Positions 53,160-54,638 of a stretch of DNA of 54,638 nucleotides are shown here, piece after piece. The stretch is from Nitrosomonas sp. Nm84 (GTDB lineage: Bacteria; Pseudomonadota; Gammaproteobacteria; Burkholderiales; Nitrosomonadaceae): assembly GCF_003201565.1 (NCBI RefSeq), contig NZ_QJJP01000026.1, forward strand, positions 1 through 54,638, read 5' to 3'. How positions within the stretch are numbered: the stretch's first letter is position 1; every line of letters begins with the position of its first letter. The notes beneath the pieces are model-generated. The model was not told the origin of the DNA and ran no database searches. It saw nothing but the letters and a program-made list of their open reading frames with translations. The position numbers and the translations under genes are program-made.

Positions 53160-53445
53160 TTAACACCCCATTTCAAAGCGAATCCCCAGCCGCTGGAATT
53201 GTGGCTGAAAAAATCCGGAAACATTGGGTAGAACGCCAAACACGGCATCCGCCACAGCTTTCACGAGATTTTTGCAGGATTTGTCGCTGTCCCACGGCAA
53301 AAACGGCAACATTCTGAACGCCCAAGTCATGCAACTGATGGGTAACATCAAAACCATGCAGCGCATGGCCTGCGCCCATGACACCAACAACCAGCTGTTT
53401 TTCCATCTAGGCGACCAACATCTGGCGAAATCACTCAAGGCCTAG
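53160..53445 (+). other. Unassigned, possibly coding remnant
   Basis: Codon use looks protein-like in two plus-strand frames: one from 53164 (ESPAAGIVAEKIRKHWVERQ) and one to the stop at 53443-53445 (NGNILNAQVMQLMGNIKTMQ and FFHLGDQHLAKSLKA). A frameshifted gene is possible. I do not recognise the family. It precedes the IS91 transposase. Confidence 0.3.
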
Positions 53446-53460
53446 CCCGAGAAGTCGATA

Positions 53461-53490
53461 CTTTGAGAACGAAAACATTCGTTCTCAAAG
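53461..53490. promoter_or_regulatory. 13-bp hairpin before the IS91 transposase
   Basis: CTTTGAGAACGAA and TTCGTTCTCAAAG are perfect inverted repeats around AACA, ending 3 bases from the ATG. It could hide the ribosome site or mark the element end. Confidence 0.5.
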
Positions 53491-53493
53491 ATC

Positions 53494-54638
53494 ATGTCGA
53501 CGGCCACACCCCGCGCCCAATTCCACCAAAAGAACCTGCGCCAACCAGCTCAACACGCAGCGGTTGAAAATCAGCTCCACTATGAACGGCACCGACCGGA
53601 AGAAACCACTCTGTATCGGTTGGTGCAAGAGCACATCGGAACTTTCTTTGCACAGGTTGAGACGGAAACCGGTTCAGGGTTACCTGACTTTGTTAAAGAC
53701 GAATTTGAGGCATTTCTTGAATGTGGCATTCTGGCCCATGGGTTCTTACGCCTGCGTTGTGCCAACTGCGCCCATGAGAAACTGGTAGCCTTTTCCTGCA
53801 AGCGGCGTGGATTTTGTCCCTCGTGCGGTGGGCGGCGCATGGCGCAGACGGCTGCTCACCTGGTTGATCACATCATTCCCCGAGTGCCGGTGCGCCAATG
53901 GGTGCTCTCACTGCCGATCCCGCTACGCTACCTGTTAGCCGCTCATCCGCGCTTAATCACACCGGTATTGCAGGTGATTCACCGTGCCATCTCTACTTCT
54001 CTGATCAAACAGGCCGGATTGAAACGATCCGAAGCACAGACCGGTGCGATTACGCTTATTCAACGTTTCGGTTCGGCGGCTAATCTCAATATTCATCTGC
54101 ATTGCCTAGTGCTTGACGGCGTTTACCGCATCCAAAATGGTGTGGCGGAATTCCACAGCGCACGGTCACCGACGACTGAGCAGTTGCAAAGACTGCTTAG
54201 CCAGATCATCCAGCGCATCATGAAAGCATTGACCCGTAACGGCGCGCTTATTGAGGAAGAGGGGATGAGCTACTTAGCTGAAATGGAAACGGACGCGGCG
54301 CTGAGTCCACTGCAATCGGCGGCCTGCACCTACCGGATAGCACTCGGTCGCCGGGCAGGGCAGAAGGTGCTGACGTTAAAAACCATTTCCACACAAAATA
54401 CGCAACCACAGGAAAACAAAAAATACTGTGTCAATGCACATGGCTTTAGCCTGCATGCCGGGGTGCGTTGCGCCATGAATCAGCGTAAGGAATTGGAACA
54501 TCTGTGCCGTTACATCACGCGACCGGCGATTGCTAATGAACGACTGACACGCAATAAAGATGGGCAAATAGTGTTAAAGCTGAAGACACCTTATCGGGAT
54601 GGCACGACCCACATCATCATGTCGCCACTGGAATTCAT
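53494..54638 (+). CDS. tnp: IS91-family transposase, cut by the window end
   Basis: At least 381 residues are seen, and the frame is still open at the last base. The N-terminus has an IS91 zinc-finger region (LRCANCAHEKLVAFSCKRRG, FCPSCGGRRMAQTA), then the HUH-containing NLNIHLHCLVLDGVYR block. The catalytic tyrosine region should lie at or after the end. IS91 enzymes transpose by rolling circle and can mobilise neighbouring DNA. Start chosen at the first ATG, just after the hairpin. Confidence 0.88.
   Translation, partial: MSTATPRAQFHQKNLRQPAQHAAVENQLHYERHRPEETTLYRLVQEHIGTFFAQVETETGSGLPDFVKDEFEAFLECGILAHGFLRLRCANCAHEKLVAFSCKRRGFCPSCGGRRMAQTAAHLVDHIIPRVPVRQWVLSLPIPLRYLLAAHPRLITPVLQVIHRAISTSLIKQAGLKRSEAQTGAITLIQRFGSAANLNIHLHCLVLDGVYRIQNGVAEFHSARSPTTEQLQRLLSQIIQRIMKALTRNGALIEEEGMSYLAEMETDAALSPLQSAACTYRIALGRRAGQKVLTLKTISTQNTQPQENKKYCVNAHGFSLHAGVRCAMNQRKELEHLCRYITRPAIANERLTRNKDGQIVLKLKTPYRDGTTHIIMSPLEF

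Overview
The window reads as accessory DNA of a Gram-negative betaproteobacterium, most likely an ammonia oxidiser of the Nitrosomonas type. That assignment is an inference from moderate, AT-leaning composition, an IncP-like (RP4-type) conjugation backbone, a urea transporter and the general style of the transposases; no rRNA or species marker is present. Nearly everything from about 19.5 to 53 kb is a conjugative plasmid backbone. The left 19 kb is a patchwork of insertion sequences, integrases and chromosome-like cargo.

Layout. 0-8 kb: an IS200 left-end remnant; two closely related tyrosine recombinases transcribed divergently around a ParDE toxin-antitoxin module, with a perfect 13-6-13 palindrome between them; 3' halves of tRNA-Met and tRNA-Thr (probable attachment sites) either side of an IS1595-family element; an sbcC gene cut off by an IS5-family element. 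8-12.4 kb: a cargo cluster of OsmC-like protein, flavin monooxygenase, TetR regulator, urea transporter and an unknown membrane-anchored protein. 12.4-19.5 kb: a complete Tn3-family transposon inside an HNH-like gene, a secreted protein with six propeller-like repeats, and IS3 and IS30 remnants that abut the end of an ArdC/primase-like gene.

19.5-34 kb: the mating-pair-formation operon, transcribed leftwards: trbA, then trbB-C-D-E-F-G-H-I-J-K-L, an OmpA-like lipoprotein, a TrbN-like lytic transglycosylase, a KfrB-like protein, a small acidic protein and the ArdC-like protein. 34-39.6 kb: replication and maintenance: KorB-like ParB, replication initiator, an iteron origin with helically phased repeats and a DnaA box, a second KfrB-like protein, ParA plus a ribbon-helix-helix partner, and a repeat-rich candidate centromere bounded by a 55-bp inverted repeat. 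39.6-43.5 kb: VapBC, BrnTA and a Phd/ParE module among serine recombinase and IS3 debris. 43.5-50.2 kb: DNA-processing genes traM-L-K, oriT, and traJ-I-G-F, with traG frameshifted. 50.2-52.1 kb: a DarTG module inserted behind traF and followed by a second, diverged copy of the traF tail. 52.1 kb to the end: a small TIR element, an IS5 fragment, a truncated kfrA-like gene and an IS91-family transposase that runs off the window.

Together the genes describe a self-transmissible plasmid (or integrated relative): TraI/J/K nick oriT, TraG would couple DNA to the Trb channel, TraF matures the TrbC pilin, TrbA and KorB-like proteins regulate, and five toxin-antitoxin modules stabilise the unit. The traG frameshift, if real, would make this copy dependent on another coupling protein.
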